DNA from: an uncultured Sphingomonadaceae bacterium | GTDB lineage: Bacteria; Pseudomonadota; Alphaproteobacteria; Sphingomonadales; Sphingomonadaceae | Direction: 5' to 3' | DNA length: 64,000 nt | NCBI GenBank assembly: GCA_947496865.1 | Contig: CANMEE010000001.1 | Coordinates: 611,501 to 675,500, forward strand | Position numbers and translations under genes: made by a program | In this document: piece by piece, positions 27,554 to 37,064 of the stretch | How positions within the stretch are numbered: the first letter of the stretch is position 1 | Layout of the letters: each line of letters opens with the position of its first letter | Notes under the pieces: generated by a model | What the model saw: only the letters and a program-made list of their open reading frames with translations | Database searches by the model: none | Told to the model about the DNA's origin: nothing

Positions 27554-28049
27554 TACAGCCCCCCTAGAAACCATCCCCACTCGCGCATCCACCGGTGAAA
27601 TATGCGCCCCTGATTTCGTCTACACCATCTATATCGCCGCCAGCCCGGAAAAAGTCTGGAATGGCCTGATCGACCGCGAGATGACCAAGGCTTATTGGGG
27701 TCATTATAATGAATCGGACTGGAAACAGGGCTCCCGCTGGGAACATGTTGTCAGCAATGGCAGCGGCAAGGTCGATGTCAGAGGTCAGATTATCGAAATT
27801 GATCCGCCGCATAAGATGGTCTGGAGTTGGGCCTTCGCGAGTGAGGCAGAGGAACCGGCCAAGCTGTCGCGGGTGACCTATGAACTTGATGCTCTAGGCC
27901 CTGACACCAAACTCACGGTCACTCATAGTGAACTTGAACCGGGTTCTTCGATGGACAAAGGGGTTCGGGAGGGCTGGTCTGCTGTGCTCAGCAACCTCAA
28001 AAGCATGGTGGAAACCGGAAAAGCCATGTCGGAAGATGACTGGAAATGA
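27546..28049 (+). CDS. SRPBCC / AHSA1-like ligand-binding protein
   Basis: This 167-residue protein has the helix-grip START/Bet v1-like fold: VYTIYIAASPEKVWNGLIDREMTKAYWG near the start, and DPPHKMVWSWAF with LTVTHSELE and GWSAVLSNLKSMVE at the C-terminal helix. The family binds hydrophobic ligands or acts as Hsp90 cochaperone-like modules; the ligand is unknown. The GTG at 27546 is preceded by AGGAGA and overlaps the repressor gene, so the pair is translationally coupled. An earlier in-frame start would sit well inside the repressor gene. Confidence 0.86.
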   Translation: MPDTAPLETIPTRASTGEICAPDFVYTIYIAASPEKVWNGLIDREMTKAYWGHYNESDWKQGSRWEHVVSNGSGKVDVRGQIIEIDPPHKMVWSWAFASEAEEPAKLSRVTYELDALGPDTKLTVTHSELEPGSSMDKGVREGWSAVLSNLKSMVETGKAMSEDDWK

Positions 28050-28143
28050 TTATCAGCGGTTAACCGCCAAAAAGATTCAATTTTACGCTGAACGGAACGT
28101 TTCACGCTTTCCCCTTTGAAATCAGAAGACTAGTGTCCCGTTG

Positions 28144-28623
28144 ATGGACGCCATCAGCAATCTTCCCACCGATATCACCCCGCATGAAGGTCAGTTTCGC
28201 GACCATCACCATTATTTTGCGTGCCGGGTCTATTATGAAGACACAGATTTCTCCGGGATTGTCTATCACGCCAGCTACCTGAAATTTATGGAACGGGCGC
28301 GGTCTGATATGTTGCAGCAACTGGGCATGGACCAGCGCGCCGCGTTTGAGGCCGATGAAGGGGCTTATGCGGTGGTCGATTTACACATCAAATATATTGC
28401 GCCCGCCAAATTTCAGGATAATCTGTTAGTCATCAGTAGCGTCACGAAATTGCGAAAAGCGAGCGTAGAAATCGAGCAAATCATCATGCGGGGAAACGAA
28501 AAAATAGCGTCAGCCAGCGTTCAGGCAGCCTTCCTTACGCCCACCGGGCGACCAAAGCGGCAGCCGGAAGCATGGACGCAAGCCTTTGCGGCCGTCATTG
28601 CAGATGATAACGAAGATAAATAA
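28144..28623 (+). CDS. ybgC: Tol-Pal system-associated acyl-CoA thioesterase
   Basis: This hotdog-fold thioesterase is the usual first gene of tol-pal operons. The motif YYEDTDFSGIVYHASYLKF holds the catalytic Asp and the typical VYHxxYLxF helix. The 159-residue protein could start at the TTG at 28141 or the ATG at 28144; I prefer the ATG, with no strong ribosome site for either. It is followed by tolQ after 12 bases. YbgC hydrolyses acyl-CoA or acyl-ACP and links phospholipid metabolism to the Tol envelope machine. Confidence 0.94.
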   Translation: MDAISNLPTDITPHEGQFRDHHHYFACRVYYEDTDFSGIVYHASYLKFMERARSDMLQQLGMDQRAAFEADEGAYAVVDLHIKYIAPAKFQDNLLVISSVTKLRKASVEIEQIIMRGNEKIASASVQAAFLTPTGRPKRQPEAWTQAFAAVIADDNEDK

Positions 28624-28635
28624 GAGGATACGCCC

Positions 28636-29334
28636 TTGTTAGACAGCCTTTCTATTCACGCAGCGTCCGGCGAATTTTCGCCTTTTGCCTTGTTCTTACA
28701 AGCGGATATCATCGTGAAAGCGGTGATGATCGGCCTCTTGCTCGCTAGCGTCTGGACGTGGACAATCATTGTCAGTTTCGCTTTGAAAATCAGCAAGACA
28801 ACGAAAAAGTCCGATCGATTTGAACATGCTTTTGCTAAAGCCGAAAATGCCGACGAATTTTATCAGGACCACGGCAAGTCATCCCTACCGATGGCCAGAG
28901 TATTAAACGCCGGTATGCGCGAGTGGCGTCGTTCTACCGCGCGCGGTCCCATTGATCGCGATGGCACACGGCAGCGGCTGGCAACCACGATGAATGCCAC
29001 AATTGAGCATGAGGTGGACAAGCTGGCGGATCGGCTGAATTTCCTCGCCACGGTCGGCAGTGTCGCGCCCTTTGTCGGCCTGTTCGGGACTGTCTGGGGC
29101 ATTATGCGTAGTTTTTCGGCTATTGCGGCTGAACAGAATAGTTCGCTCGCCGTCGTGGCCCCGGGCATCGCCGAGGCTTTATTTGCGACCGCCATCGGTC
29201 TGTTTGCCGCTATTCCGGCGGTTATTGCCTATAACCGCTTCTCGCACCGGTTAAACAAGCTCGAAGCCCGTATGGGCCGCTTTGCCGACGGCTTTCACGC
29301 GACCTTGAGCCGCGAGCTGGAATTGGGGGACTAA
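28636..29334 (+). CDS. tolQ: Tol-Pal motor subunit TolQ
   Basis: TolQ is the MotA/ExbB-type inner membrane protein that, with TolR, uses the proton gradient to energise TolA during outer-membrane constriction. The 232-residue protein has three membrane helices (about 25-50, 135-160 and 170-200) and the conserved [18 protein letters not shown] and [23 protein letters not shown] segments. The start is TTG at 28636, supported by AGAGGA seven bases upstream and by homologous N-termini of this length. It is followed 3 bases later by tolR. Confidence 0.96.
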   Translation: MLDSLSIHAASGEFSPFALFLQADIIVKAVMIGLLLASVWTWTIIVSFALKISKTTKKSDRFEHAFAKAENADEFYQDHGKSSLPMARVLNAGMREWRRSTARGPIDRDGTRQRLATTMNATIEHEVDKLADRLNFLATVGSVAPFVGLFGTVWGIMRSFSAIAAEQNSSLAVVAPGIAEALFATAIGLFAAIPAVIAYNRFSHRLNKLEARMGRFADGFHATLSRELELGD

Positions 29335-29337
29335 GCG

Positions 29338-29778
29338 ATGGCAATGAACCTTGCCCCCGGCAATGGTCGCCGCTCACGCGGCCGCGCGCCCATGTCAGAG
29401 ATTAACGTCACGCCTTTTGTAGACGTTATGCTGGTGTTGCTGATCATTTTCATGATCACTGCGCCTTTACTGGTGACCGGCGTACCTGTCGATCTACCGG
29501 AAAGCCGCGCTAATGCGCTGGATCAGGATCAGGAACCGGTACAGATATCGATAGATCAGGAAGGTCGGATATATCTTGATGATGAGGAAATGAGCCGAAA
29601 TGCCTTGACCGCGCGATTAAATGAAATCGCGTCTAATCAGACCCCCGAAGACCCGCGGCAGATCATGCTACGGGGCGATAAAACCCTAGACTATGGGCTG
29701 ATCATGGGGGTCATGGGGGAGCTTAATCGGGCGGGCCTGAACCGCGTGTCTTTAGTCACAACAGGTTCATCTGAGTGA
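29338..29778 (+). CDS. tolR: Tol-Pal motor subunit TolR
   Basis: This 146-residue ExbD-family protein has one N-terminal membrane helix. [26 protein letters not shown] contains the essential membrane Asp (FVDVM), followed by a periplasmic domain ending in GLNRVSLVT. The N-terminal Arg-rich [10 protein letters not shown] segment is typical. It works with TolQ as the proton channel. It lies between tolQ and tolA in the canonical order. Confidence 0.96.
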   Translation: MAMNLAPGNGRRSRGRAPMSEINVTPFVDVMLVLLIIFMITAPLLVTGVPVDLPESRANALDQDQEPVQISIDQEGRIYLDDEEMSRNALTARLNEIASNQTPEDPRQIMLRGDKTLDYGLIMGVMGELNRAGLNRVSLVTTGSSE

Positions 29779-29799
29779 AATTAGAAATCACAGGCTGTT

Positions 29800-30588
29800 A
29801 TGGAAAGAGCTGAAAAAATTGGCTTAGGCGTCGCGGCTGGCGGACATATTGTCCTGTTCGGCGTACTGTCGCTTAGCCTGCTGTCTCAGCCGGACGAAGC
29901 CTATAAACCCAAAGCCATTGAAGTGATGATTGCCGATGAGGTCGGATTGGAGAGCGCGTCTCCCAACCCCGCCCTGGTCCCGCCCGCGACAAGCATAGCC
30001 CCGGAATTGGGAGATCCCGATCCAGCAGAACTGAGTGATCCCGAACCGATGGAGCTTACCAAAGCGCCAGAAGTAAAACCCACGCCACCGCGCGACAAAC
30101 CCTCTGCAAAACCCAAACCCAAAGCGGCGCCAAAGGCAAAGCCGAAGGCCAAAGCTAAGCCCAAGGCGAAACCAAAGCCGAAACCAAAAGGATCGCGTCT
30201 CGGCAAGGATTTCCTGAAAGGCGTCACCGATCAGTCCTCGGTCAGCCGCAATCAGAATGTCACGGGTGAGAAAGCATCGGCCCGTGCTGTGGCGTCGTTA
30301 CAGCAGGAATTATACCGGCAGGTAAAACGCAAATGGAAACCGCCCAGTGGCGCAGACGCAGAATTGCTGCGCACCAAGGTTACAGCGCGACTTGACCGCA
30401 GCGGCAATATTATCGGTACGCCCACAGCTACCACTACCGGAATCACGGCCAGCAATCGTTCCCAAGCAGGTGTTCACAAGGAACGGGCCATTGCAGCGGT
30501 CAAACTGGCCGCACCATATACGACATTTCCCGAGAAATTTTATACAGAGTGGCAGGTCATAGAACCCGTGCTCTATCTCGGCATATAG
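29800..30588 (+). CDS. tolA: TolA-like periplasm-spanning energy transducer
   Basis: This 262-residue protein has a single N-terminal membrane helix (GLGVAAGGHIVLFGVLSLSLLS). It continues with a Pro/Glu region and a Lys/Pro/Ala repeat (about residues 95-130, KPKPKAAPKAKPKAK type), then a C-terminal domain with YRQVKRKWKPPSGADAELLRTKVTARL and a TonB-like PYTTFPEKFY end. TolA links the TolQR motor to Pal and TolB across the periplasm. The linker is shorter and Pro-richer than in E. coli, as is usual in alphaproteobacteria. Assignment rests strongly on operon position. Confidence 0.92.
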   Translation: MERAEKIGLGVAAGGHIVLFGVLSLSLLSQPDEAYKPKAIEVMIADEVGLESASPNPALVPPATSIAPELGDPDPAELSDPEPMELTKAPEVKPTPPRDKPSAKPKPKAAPKAKPKAKAKPKAKPKPKPKGSRLGKDFLKGVTDQSSVSRNQNVTGEKASARAVASLQQELYRQVKRKWKPPSGADAELLRTKVTARLDRSGNIIGTPTATTTGITASNRSQAGVHKERAIAAVKLAAPYTTFPEKFYTEWQVIEPVLYLGI

Positions 30589-30597
30589 GAGAATATC

Positions 30598-31938
30598 ATG
30601 GCTATATCAGCCTCTAAACGAATGAAATCATGGTTTATTGCCTTTAGTTTGCTGGCTGGTTTGTCATGGCCTGCGCAGGCCCAGTTAACCGTTGATGTCG
30701 ACAATGCCGGTGCCGACGAACTGACCATCGCCGTGCCGGGCCTGTCAGCGCCGCAAAACACCGAAACGGCAGCAGGCACGACCGCAGAATTGGGCAATAA
30801 AATCAGCGACGTCATCGTCAGCAATTTGCGTTCCAGCGGATTGTTCAAACCGCTCGGCCGCAACCAGGTGCGCGGTATCAGCTTTAGCGAAGTGACCGCG
30901 CCGCAATTTCCCTATTGGAACGGCACCAATGCTTCTGCGCTGATACAGGGTTTTGTCCGCGCCAATGGCGACGGCAAGCTCACCGTGGGTTGTTATCTCT
31001 ATGACGTGGCGCTCGAAACCGAACTCACCCGGACAGGCTTTGTCGTTGATCCGGGCGACTGGCGGCGCGCAGCGCATAAATGTGCCGACAGCATCTATTC
31101 ACGCCTGACCGGGGAATCGCCCTTTTTCGACAGCCGGATCGCCTATATTGCCGAAACCGGCCCTAAAGGTAATCGCCGGAAAAGACTGGCAATCATGGAC
31201 AGTGATGGCGCCAATCACCGGTTCATCACCAATGGTCAGGCAACCGCCCTCACCCCGCGCTTCTCGCCCGACTATAAGCAAATTGTCTATCTCAGCTTTC
31301 TGGACGGCAATCCGCGCATCTATGTCTATGAAATCGGCACCGGACGGCAGCGTTTGATCACCCAGAGCACCAACCCGACATTTGCGCCGCGCTGGTCGCC
31401 TGATGGAAAGACCATTCTCTATTCGATGGCCATTGCCGGCAATACCGATATCTACAAAGTATCGGCCCAAGGCGGCACACCGACACGGCTGACATCTTCG
31501 CCGGGGATCGACATTGGTGGCAGTTTTTCACCCGATGGCAGCCGGATTGTCTTTGAAAGCGACCGGTCGGGCAGCCAACAACTTTATGTCATGAGCGCCA
31601 ATGGCGGCAATGAACGCCGGATCAGCTTTGGCGGTGGACGTTTTGCCACTCCAGAATGGAGCCCGCGTGGGGATTTGATCGCCTTTACGAAAATGGCCGG
31701 TAATTTCCGGGTCGGCGTAATGACACCCAGTGGCGGCGGACAGCGTTTGCTCACCAATAGCTGGCAGGACGAGGCACCGACATGGGCACCCAATGGCCGG
31801 ATCATCCAGTTTTTTCGCACCACGCGCGGCAGCGGCAAGACCGGTATCTGGCAAGTCGATCTGACTGGCCGGAATGAACGGCAATTGCCGACACCGGTCA
31901 ATGGCTCAGACCCCGCATGGGGACCGTTGCTGCCATAG
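30598..31938 (+). CDS. tolB: Periplasmic Tol protein TolB
   Basis: This 446-residue protein has a signal peptide (IAFSLLAGLSWPAQAQ), an N-terminal domain and a six-bladed WD40-like beta-propeller. The repeats read PDYKQIVYLSF, PDGKTILYSMA, PDGSRIVFESD, PRGDLIAFTKM and PNGRIIQFF. TolB binds Pal and is displaced by TolA during outer-membrane invagination. It starts 9 bases after tolA with GGAGAATATC as ribosome site. The pal gene follows after 91 bases. Confidence 0.97.
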   Translation: MAISASKRMKSWFIAFSLLAGLSWPAQAQLTVDVDNAGADELTIAVPGLSAPQNTETAAGTTAELGNKISDVIVSNLRSSGLFKPLGRNQVRGISFSEVTAPQFPYWNGTNASALIQGFVRANGDGKLTVGCYLYDVALETELTRTGFVVDPGDWRRAAHKCADSIYSRLTGESPFFDSRIAYIAETGPKGNRRKRLAIMDSDGANHRFITNGQATALTPRFSPDYKQIVYLSFLDGNPRIYVYEIGTGRQRLITQSTNPTFAPRWSPDGKTILYSMAIAGNTDIYKVSAQGGTPTRLTSSPGIDIGGSFSPDGSRIVFESDRSGSQQLYVMSANGGNERRISFGGGRFATPEWSPRGDLIAFTKMAGNFRVGVMTPSGGGQRLLTNSWQDEAPTWAPNGRIIQFFRTTRGSGKTGIWQVDLTGRNERQLPTPVNGSDPAWGPLLP

Positions 31939-32029
31939 AACAGTATGAGAAAAACCGAAGTAAAGTGAGACAAGTGACTGAAAACGGTTATAACTAGCCC
32001 CAAGGGCACATAAGAATAGGAGCAGAAAT

Positions 32030-32536
32030 ATGATAAAATATGCAACCCCCCTCCTGATTACCTCTAGCTTGATACTGGCAGGCTGCGCGAAAAAGGCACC
32101 CGAAGAATTGCCACCGGCGCCTACGGGTACAAGTCAGCCAACTACACCGCCGCCCTCTGGTCCCGGCTATGCACCTGGCTCACAAGGCGATTTCCTGGCC
32201 AACACGATGTCAGATCGCATCCTGTTTGATACAGATCGCTATAATGTGGACTCGCAGGATCAAGTCGTCCTGCAAAGCCAGGCCCAATGGCTGGCGCAAC
32301 ATCCCAATGCACGGATTACGATTGAAGGCCATGCCGATGAACGTGGTACGCGGGATTATAACCTTGCGCTTGGTGAACGTCGCGCCAATGCCGCGAAAAA
32401 CTATCTCGCCTCTTTAGGTGTCAGCCCGACCCGGATGACCACGGTGAGCTACGGCAAAGAGCGTCCGGACGCTTTGGGTTCCAATGAATCGGCTTGGGCA
32501 CAAAATCGCCGTGCTGTGAGCATTGTCGTTCAATAA
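32030..32536 (+). CDS. pal: Peptidoglycan-associated lipoprotein Pal
   Basis: This 168-residue OmpA-type lipoprotein has lipobox LAGC (Cys19), a Pro-rich tether, and the peptidoglycan-binding domain with [36 protein letters not shown] and [12 protein letters not shown]. The Asp and Arg that clamp diaminopimelate lie in HADERG...LALGERR. It anchors the outer membrane to peptidoglycan and ends the tol operon in this window. The usual cpoB (ybgF) gene is absent immediately downstream. An AGGAGCAG ribosome site and a strong terminator flank it. Confidence 0.97.
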   Translation: MIKYATPLLITSSLILAGCAKKAPEELPPAPTGTSQPTTPPPSGPGYAPGSQGDFLANTMSDRILFDTDRYNVDSQDQVVLQSQAQWLAQHPNARITIEGHADERGTRDYNLALGERRANAAKNYLASLGVSPTRMTTVSYGKERPDALGSNESAWAQNRRAVSIVVQ

Positions 32537-32553
32537 TACGCAAATCCATGAAT

Positions 32554-32592
32554 AAAAAAGGCCGCTAACCCATATGGGCAGCGGCCTTTTTA
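32554..32592. terminator. Terminator of the tol-pal operon
   Basis: AAAAAGGCCGCT pairs with AGCGGCCTTTTT, with extra CCC/GGG pairs around an ATAT loop. A and T tracts on both sides make it usable by the convergent gene ending at 32610 as well. Confidence 0.9.
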
Positions 32593-32609
32593 TTGTCTAG
32601 CATATAGCC

Positions 32610-32906
32610 TTATTTCTTGGTGCCGCTCATCGCCATTTCACCAAAAGCGCCGGCATTGACGCTACCGGTCAATACGCCGTCAACAACCGTTGCGGTGCCT
32701 TCCAGTTTCATGGGCATAGGCACGGTCATGTTCATGACCCATGTCAGCGTATCGCCGTCAATCTTGCCATCTTCCAATTCCATGGAACCCATGGCGCCTT
32801 CATTGGTGCCGGTGAACGTATCGCCATTGGTGACAATCGTCACGACAGAGGCTTGGTCACCCATGGGGGATTTGGTTACGCAATCATATGAACCATCAAT
32901 CGACAT
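32610..32906 (-). CDS. Small beta-rich protein of unknown function
   Basis: This 98-residue protein has no signal peptide. It is built of short beta strands with turns: SIDGSYDCVTKSPMGDQASVVTI, GDTFTGTNEGAMGSMELEDGKIDGDTLTW and GTATVVDGVLTGSVNAGAFGEMAMSG. The pattern suggests a small barrel or lipocalin-like fold. I cannot name a family with confidence. An AAAGGAGAATA ribosome site precedes the ATG. It lies 37 bases downstream of the M16 peptidase gene on the same strand and may be co-transcribed. Confidence 0.7.
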   Translation of the reverse strand: MSIDGSYDCVTKSPMGDQASVVTIVTNGDTFTGTNEGAMGSMELEDGKIDGDTLTWVMNMTVPMPMKLEGTATVVDGVLTGSVNAGAFGEMAMSGTKK

Positions 32907-32943
32907 ATTATTCTCCTTTTAAATCTAAGCCCTGAACCAGCGA

Positions 32944-35862
32944 TCAGTCTTGACCGACTGCCGAATCATCTGAACTGTCTGTCTTACTAACATCGGTGTT
33001 ACCAGCTTCATAGCCGCGATATTCAATCGGCATGTTCAGCGCTTCGAGTTGCGTCTTAATCTTGTCCGCATCGCCGACAATCACCCAGGTGAATTTGTCA
33101 GGATCAATCGCGCTGGCCATCGCTTTGTTTAGCTCATCCGCCGTCAACGCCTTGTAACGATCAGCCACGATTTCAGCATAGTTGGACGGACGCTTGAACA
33201 TCACATCCCCTTGCATCTGGCTCAGCACCCTACGTGATTGCTCAAACTGACCAGGCAGCTGGCGAACATTCCCGTTGATGGTCCGTTCCAGCTCGGCCTG
33301 CGTCACGCCTTTGTCACCCAGAAAGTCCTTCACTTGGCTCATGATCGCTGCAACCGCTGGACCCGTTTGATTGGTCTGAACCGGCGCGCGCATTATATAG
33401 GGTACATCATGCTCGCCCCGCAAAAGACTGTTGCGGGTGCCATAGCTCCACCCCTTTGTCTCACGCAAATCCATATTGATCCGCGACAGGAAATTTCCAC
33501 CCAAAACTTCATTGGCGGCATTGAGTTTCAGCAGATCATCTGTGCCTTTATAGGGCAGAACTTGCCCGGCAAGGATCATCGACTGCGGTGAATTGGCGCG
33601 GTGAATTACAATGATTTTGCCTTGGGCTTCCGGAATCGGTGCATCGAAATTTTTTGCTGGCGCGGCCTGCCCTTCAACCGACCACTGGCCAAAGCGCATT
33701 TCCAGTTTCTCAAGCAGCGCCTGACGATCAATCTGGCCCACTGCAAAAATGGTCGCATTTTCAGGACGCATCCAGCTTTGATGGAAGTTGATCAGATCAT
33801 CGCGAGTGATCGCGGCGACCGATGTTTTGGTACCATTGCCAGAGAGCCCGCGACCATAAGGATGCGCGTCGCCAAATAAAAGCGGTGGCAAGGCATTGGT
33901 CGCCACACTGCGCGGATTGCTCTCTTCCCGATCAATAGCGGTCAATTGTTGGACCCGGATGCGTTCCATATCATCGATTTTAAAGGCAGGGTTTTTGACG
34001 ATATCGGCCATGAGATCGAGCGATGCGTCAAGATTGGGATTAACCGCGCTGAGATTAACGCTGGTTCGGTCCCGTGCGCCGCCGACGCTCACACTGGCGC
34101 CCAAACGCTCTTGTTGCTCGGCAATCTGAACCGAAGTCAGGCTCGTCGTGCCTTCCTCCATCATCGCGGTGACGAAATTATGCAGGCCGATTTTATCGGC
34201 CGGGTCAGCGGTTGCTCCGGCGTCAAATGACAGGCTCACGCGCGTCATCGGCACCGCGTCGCGACGGGCAAAATAAACTTTGATTCCGTTGGATAATGTC
34301 GATGTTTCGACATCCGGAAAATCAACGTTGGGAACTTCTCCAACGGGCGGAAGAGAGGATCGGTCCACCGTCACCCTACCCGTTTCTTCACCGTCATTTT
34401 GCGTATAAAAGGCAGGAGACGTGAGCGTTCCGGTGCGCGCGCCTTTACCAGAATCAACTTCCTGATAGGCTTCGCGTTCCCCGGGTATCACCCGGATGCC
34501 AACAACGGGCCGTGTCAGCCATTTTTTCATCGCGGCCGTCACCGATGCCGGCGTCGTCGAAGCCAGACGCTCCAGTTCCTTCTTATAATATTTCGGATCA
34601 TCGGAATAGAGTTCGCCCTTGGCCAGTGCCGATGCCTTGCCGCTAAATCCGCCAACTTGTTCCAACCCGGCAATTCGCGAGGCTGCATCGCGGGTGGCAA
34701 CCCGTTGCACTTCATCTTCGGTAGGACCGGATTGAATATAGTCGGCGATAATATCGTCCAGTCGCTTGGCGACAATATCGGCATCTTCGCCCGGTTTCAC
34801 ATCAGCCTGAATTTGCACGAGACTGCCATGGACGAAGGGCAGGACAAAAGCCGATACCGCCACCGCATTTTTTTCTTCGCGGACCATGATATTGTCGAGC
34901 CGCGAACTCGCCAGACCGCCGAGCACCGCCATACCGACATCAAGCGGTGTGTAATCGGGATCGTTCAAACCCGGCACCACCCAGTTGCGATAGATACGCG
35001 TGGTCGCGACCTTGTCTTTCATCACGTCGAAAATCGGCTCATCCAATGTCGGTAATTCCGGGTTTAATTCCGGAATCGGCTTGCCCTTTGCAATTGCACC
35101 AAACCATTTTTCAACCAATGGCTTGGCTCCTGCTGCATCAATATCGCCGGCGAGTACCAATATCGCGTTATTTGGGCCGTAATGATCGGTAAACCATTGC
35201 TTCATGTCATCCAGTGAGGCGGCTTCCAGATCTTCAAGCGATCCGATCGTATCATGACCATAAGGATGACCCTCTCCAGGAAAGAGCAACTCGGTCTGGC
35301 GATAGCCGACCAGTCCATAAGGCTGGTTGTCGCCTTGACGTTTTTCATTGGAAACGACGCCAATCTGATTGTCGAGCTTCTCTTGCGTCACTGCGCCCAG
35401 CAAATGGCCCATACGGTCGCTTTCGAGGAACAGTGCTACTTCCAAAGCGGATTTTGGCACCGTCTGGAAATAGTTGGTCCGGTCGAGCCAGGTCGTTCCG
35501 TTTAAATCGGTCGCGCCGATCTGGCGTAGCGGCTCAAAATAATCGCCCGGTGCATTTTCGGAACCGTTGAACATGATATGCTCGAATAGATGGGCATAGC
35601 CAGTCTTGCCCTTGGGCTCGTTGGCCGAACCCACGCCATACCAGATTGATACAGCCACAATCGGCGCTTTTCGGTCGGTGTGGACTAGCACCTTTAGACC
35701 ATTGTCGAGCGTGAAGCGTTCATAAGGAATGTCGACGGCATCGACCAGTTCACTCACCGGGGCGGGTTTAGCGCTTTTGTGATCATCCGCAAAAGCCGGG
35801 GTGGCAAAGGCCAAAGCGGTGGAGGTGAGCGCAATCGCGATCGTACGGGAAAAACGTGGCAT
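32944..35862 (-). CDS. M16 family zinc metallopeptidase with two peptidase domains
   Basis: This 972-residue exported protein (signal peptide IALTSTALAFATPAFA) has an active N-terminal M16 domain with the inverted zinc motif H91LFEH95 and a downstream Glu in VVSNEKRQG. A second, inactive M16-like domain runs from about residue 530 and lacks the HxxEH motif but forms the closing half of the clam. Family members degrade short peptides in the periplasm. The ATG at 35862 is chosen over an open frame 70 codons longer because GAGGAA lies just upstream and the signal peptide starts there. The C-terminal tail is Asp/Ser-rich. Confidence 0.93.
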   Translation of the reverse strand: MPRFSRTIAIALTSTALAFATPAFADDHKSAKPAPVSELVDAVDIPYERFTLDNGLKVLVHTDRKAPIVAVSIWYGVGSANEPKGKTGYAHLFEHIMFNGSENAPGDYFEPLRQIGATDLNGTTWLDRTNYFQTVPKSALEVALFLESDRMGHLLGAVTQEKLDNQIGVVSNEKRQGDNQPYGLVGYRQTELLFPGEGHPYGHDTIGSLEDLEAASLDDMKQWFTDHYGPNNAILVLAGDIDAAGAKPLVEKWFGAIAKGKPIPELNPELPTLDEPIFDVMKDKVATTRIYRNWVVPGLNDPDYTPLDVGMAVLGGLASSRLDNIMVREEKNAVAVSAFVLPFVHGSLVQIQADVKPGEDADIVAKRLDDIIADYIQSGPTEDEVQRVATRDAASRIAGLEQVGGFSGKASALAKGELYSDDPKYYKKELERLASTTPASVTAAMKKWLTRPVVGIRVIPGEREAYQEVDSGKGARTGTLTSPAFYTQNDGEETGRVTVDRSSLPPVGEVPNVDFPDVETSTLSNGIKVYFARRDAVPMTRVSLSFDAGATADPADKIGLHNFVTAMMEEGTTSLTSVQIAEQQERLGASVSVGGARDRTSVNLSAVNPNLDASLDLMADIVKNPAFKIDDMERIRVQQLTAIDREESNPRSVATNALPPLLFGDAHPYGRGLSGNGTKTSVAAITRDDLINFHQSWMRPENATIFAVGQIDRQALLEKLEMRFGQWSVEGQAAPAKNFDAPIPEAQGKIIVIHRANSPQSMILAGQVLPYKGTDDLLKLNAANEVLGGNFLSRINMDLRETKGWSYGTRNSLLRGEHDVPYIMRAPVQTNQTGPAVAAIMSQVKDFLGDKGVTQAELERTINGNVRQLPGQFEQSRRVLSQMQGDVMFKRPSNYAEIVADRYKALTADELNKAMASAIDPDKFTWVIVGDADKIKTQLEALNMPIEYRGYEAGNTDVSKTDSSDDSAVGQD

Positions 35863-35995
35863 CCGGAAATTCCTCTTCAACATATGGTATAGTTGGAAAC
35901 TACTATGAGCATGCGGACTTGTCGCGCAAGTCCTGTTTGATCTTCGACAAACGGTCAGCCAGCGTCGACCAACAACAATAAAACGGCCGAACGAA

Positions 35996-36622
35996 CTATT
36001 TCTTTTTCCAGCCCCAGAACAAGTGGCAGGGCAAAATGTTCCATGCGGAAAAGCCATTATCGATACGGTCAAAATGCGGCGTCATAAAATCACGCGCCCG
36101 TTTGACAAATTGATAGACCAAAAATGCACCGCCCGGACGCAGGGCTTCATGTGTTTCTTTGGCTATTTTAGGACCCAACTGATTGGGCAAAGTAGAAAAA
36201 GGAAGGCCAGACAAGATATAGTCGGCCTTCTCATGACCCAAATCTTGGATGATTTGCTGCACATCAGCAGCAGACCCGTGGATGGGATAGAACCGGCTGT
36301 CGCCGATGCTCCTGCTCAGATAATCAATAAAATCGGGGTTGAGATCAATGACGATCAACGTCGCATCGGGCTTCATGCGTTCCAGCACCGGTCGACAAAA
36401 AGTACCAACTCCGGGGCCATATTCCACAAACAGGTCGCATTCATTCCAATTGACCGGCTCCAACATCTTTTTGACAGTTTTGGCCGAGGACGGGATGATC
36501 GAACCGACCATGACAGGATGCTTTACAAAGCCTTTGAAGAACACGCCCCATGCGCCGAACATCCGCGCTGCGCGCAACTTGATTCGGCCCCATATTGGCG
36601 CTTTTGCAATGCTGTTAGTCAA
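35996..36622 (-). CDS. SAM-dependent methyltransferase, PmtA-like (phospholipid N-methyltransferase family)
   Basis: This 208-residue protein has FFKGFVKHPVMVGSIIPSSAKTVKKM at residues 28-53, the segment typical of the PmtA/COG3963 group, followed by the SAM loop FVEYGPGVGTF and LSGLPFSTLP. PmtA methylates phosphatidylethanolamine towards phosphatidylcholine in alphaproteobacteria; relatives of this type can also be rRNA or small-molecule enzymes. The start is a TTG at 36622 with AGGAGAG seven bases upstream, so the lack of an ATG is not a problem. The 133 bases before the M16 start show nothing clear. Confidence 0.78.
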   Translation of the reverse strand: MTNSIAKAPIWGRIKLRAARMFGAWGVFFKGFVKHPVMVGSIIPSSAKTVKKMLEPVNWNECDLFVEYGPGVGTFCRPVLERMKPDATLIVIDLNPDFIDYLSRSIGDSRFYPIHGSAADVQQIIQDLGHEKADYILSGLPFSTLPNQLGPKIAKETHEALRPGGAFLVYQFVKRARDFMTPHFDRIDNGFSAWNILPCHLFWGWKKK

Positions 36623-36726
36623 TCAAACTCTCCTGCTATGGTCCCGCTGTCTTACTAAGCCAGAACAGTCACGTTTTCAAACATCTTCGCGCTTGTCCGA
36701 GGCTGAGAGAAGTTTAAAAGGGTGAC

Positions 36727-37047
36727 ATGGACTTGCACCCTCCTGGCTCCATTGCCGTAATTTTTTGCGCGCAGCGCATCGACGCTGATCACGAGGCCTA
36801 TGCGGCAGCGGCAGGCGTCATGAGCAATCTCGCGGCGCAACAAGCCGGCTATCTCGGCCAAGATAGCAGCCGCGCGGAAGACGGATTGGGCATTACCATC
36901 AGCTATTGGGAAAATGATGCTGCCGCCAAGGCCTGGCGCGATCACCCGGTCCACGCCGCCATTCGCGACCAAGGCCGAGGCAAATGGTATGAAAGCTATA
37001 CGTTGCACGTCGCGCAGATAGAACGCAGCTATGATTGGGAAAAATAG
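36727..37047 (+). CDS. Antibiotic biosynthesis monooxygenase (ABM) domain protein
   Basis: This 106-residue protein shows the dimeric alpha-beta barrel (ferredoxin-like) features of ABM proteins: IAVIFCAQRI, YLGQDSSRAEDGLGITISYWENDAAAKAWRDHPVHAAIRDQG and a terminal YESYTLHVAQIER strand. In this fold the conserved SYW...W...H pattern lines the cavity. Substrates vary from quinones to haem and none can be assigned. It is 17 bases ahead of the MFS gene and probably co-transcribed with it. Confidence 0.85.
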   Translation: MDLHPPGSIAVIFCAQRIDADHEAYAAAAGVMSNLAAQQAGYLGQDSSRAEDGLGITISYWENDAAAKAWRDHPVHAAIRDQGRGKWYESYTLHVAQIERSYDWEK

Positions 37048-37064
37048 CATGCCATAGGGCGATT

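Noticed and set aside
34399..35055. Long forward frame of 218 codons inside the M16 peptidase gene
   Set aside because: Antisense shadow of a strongly supported gene with no family features.
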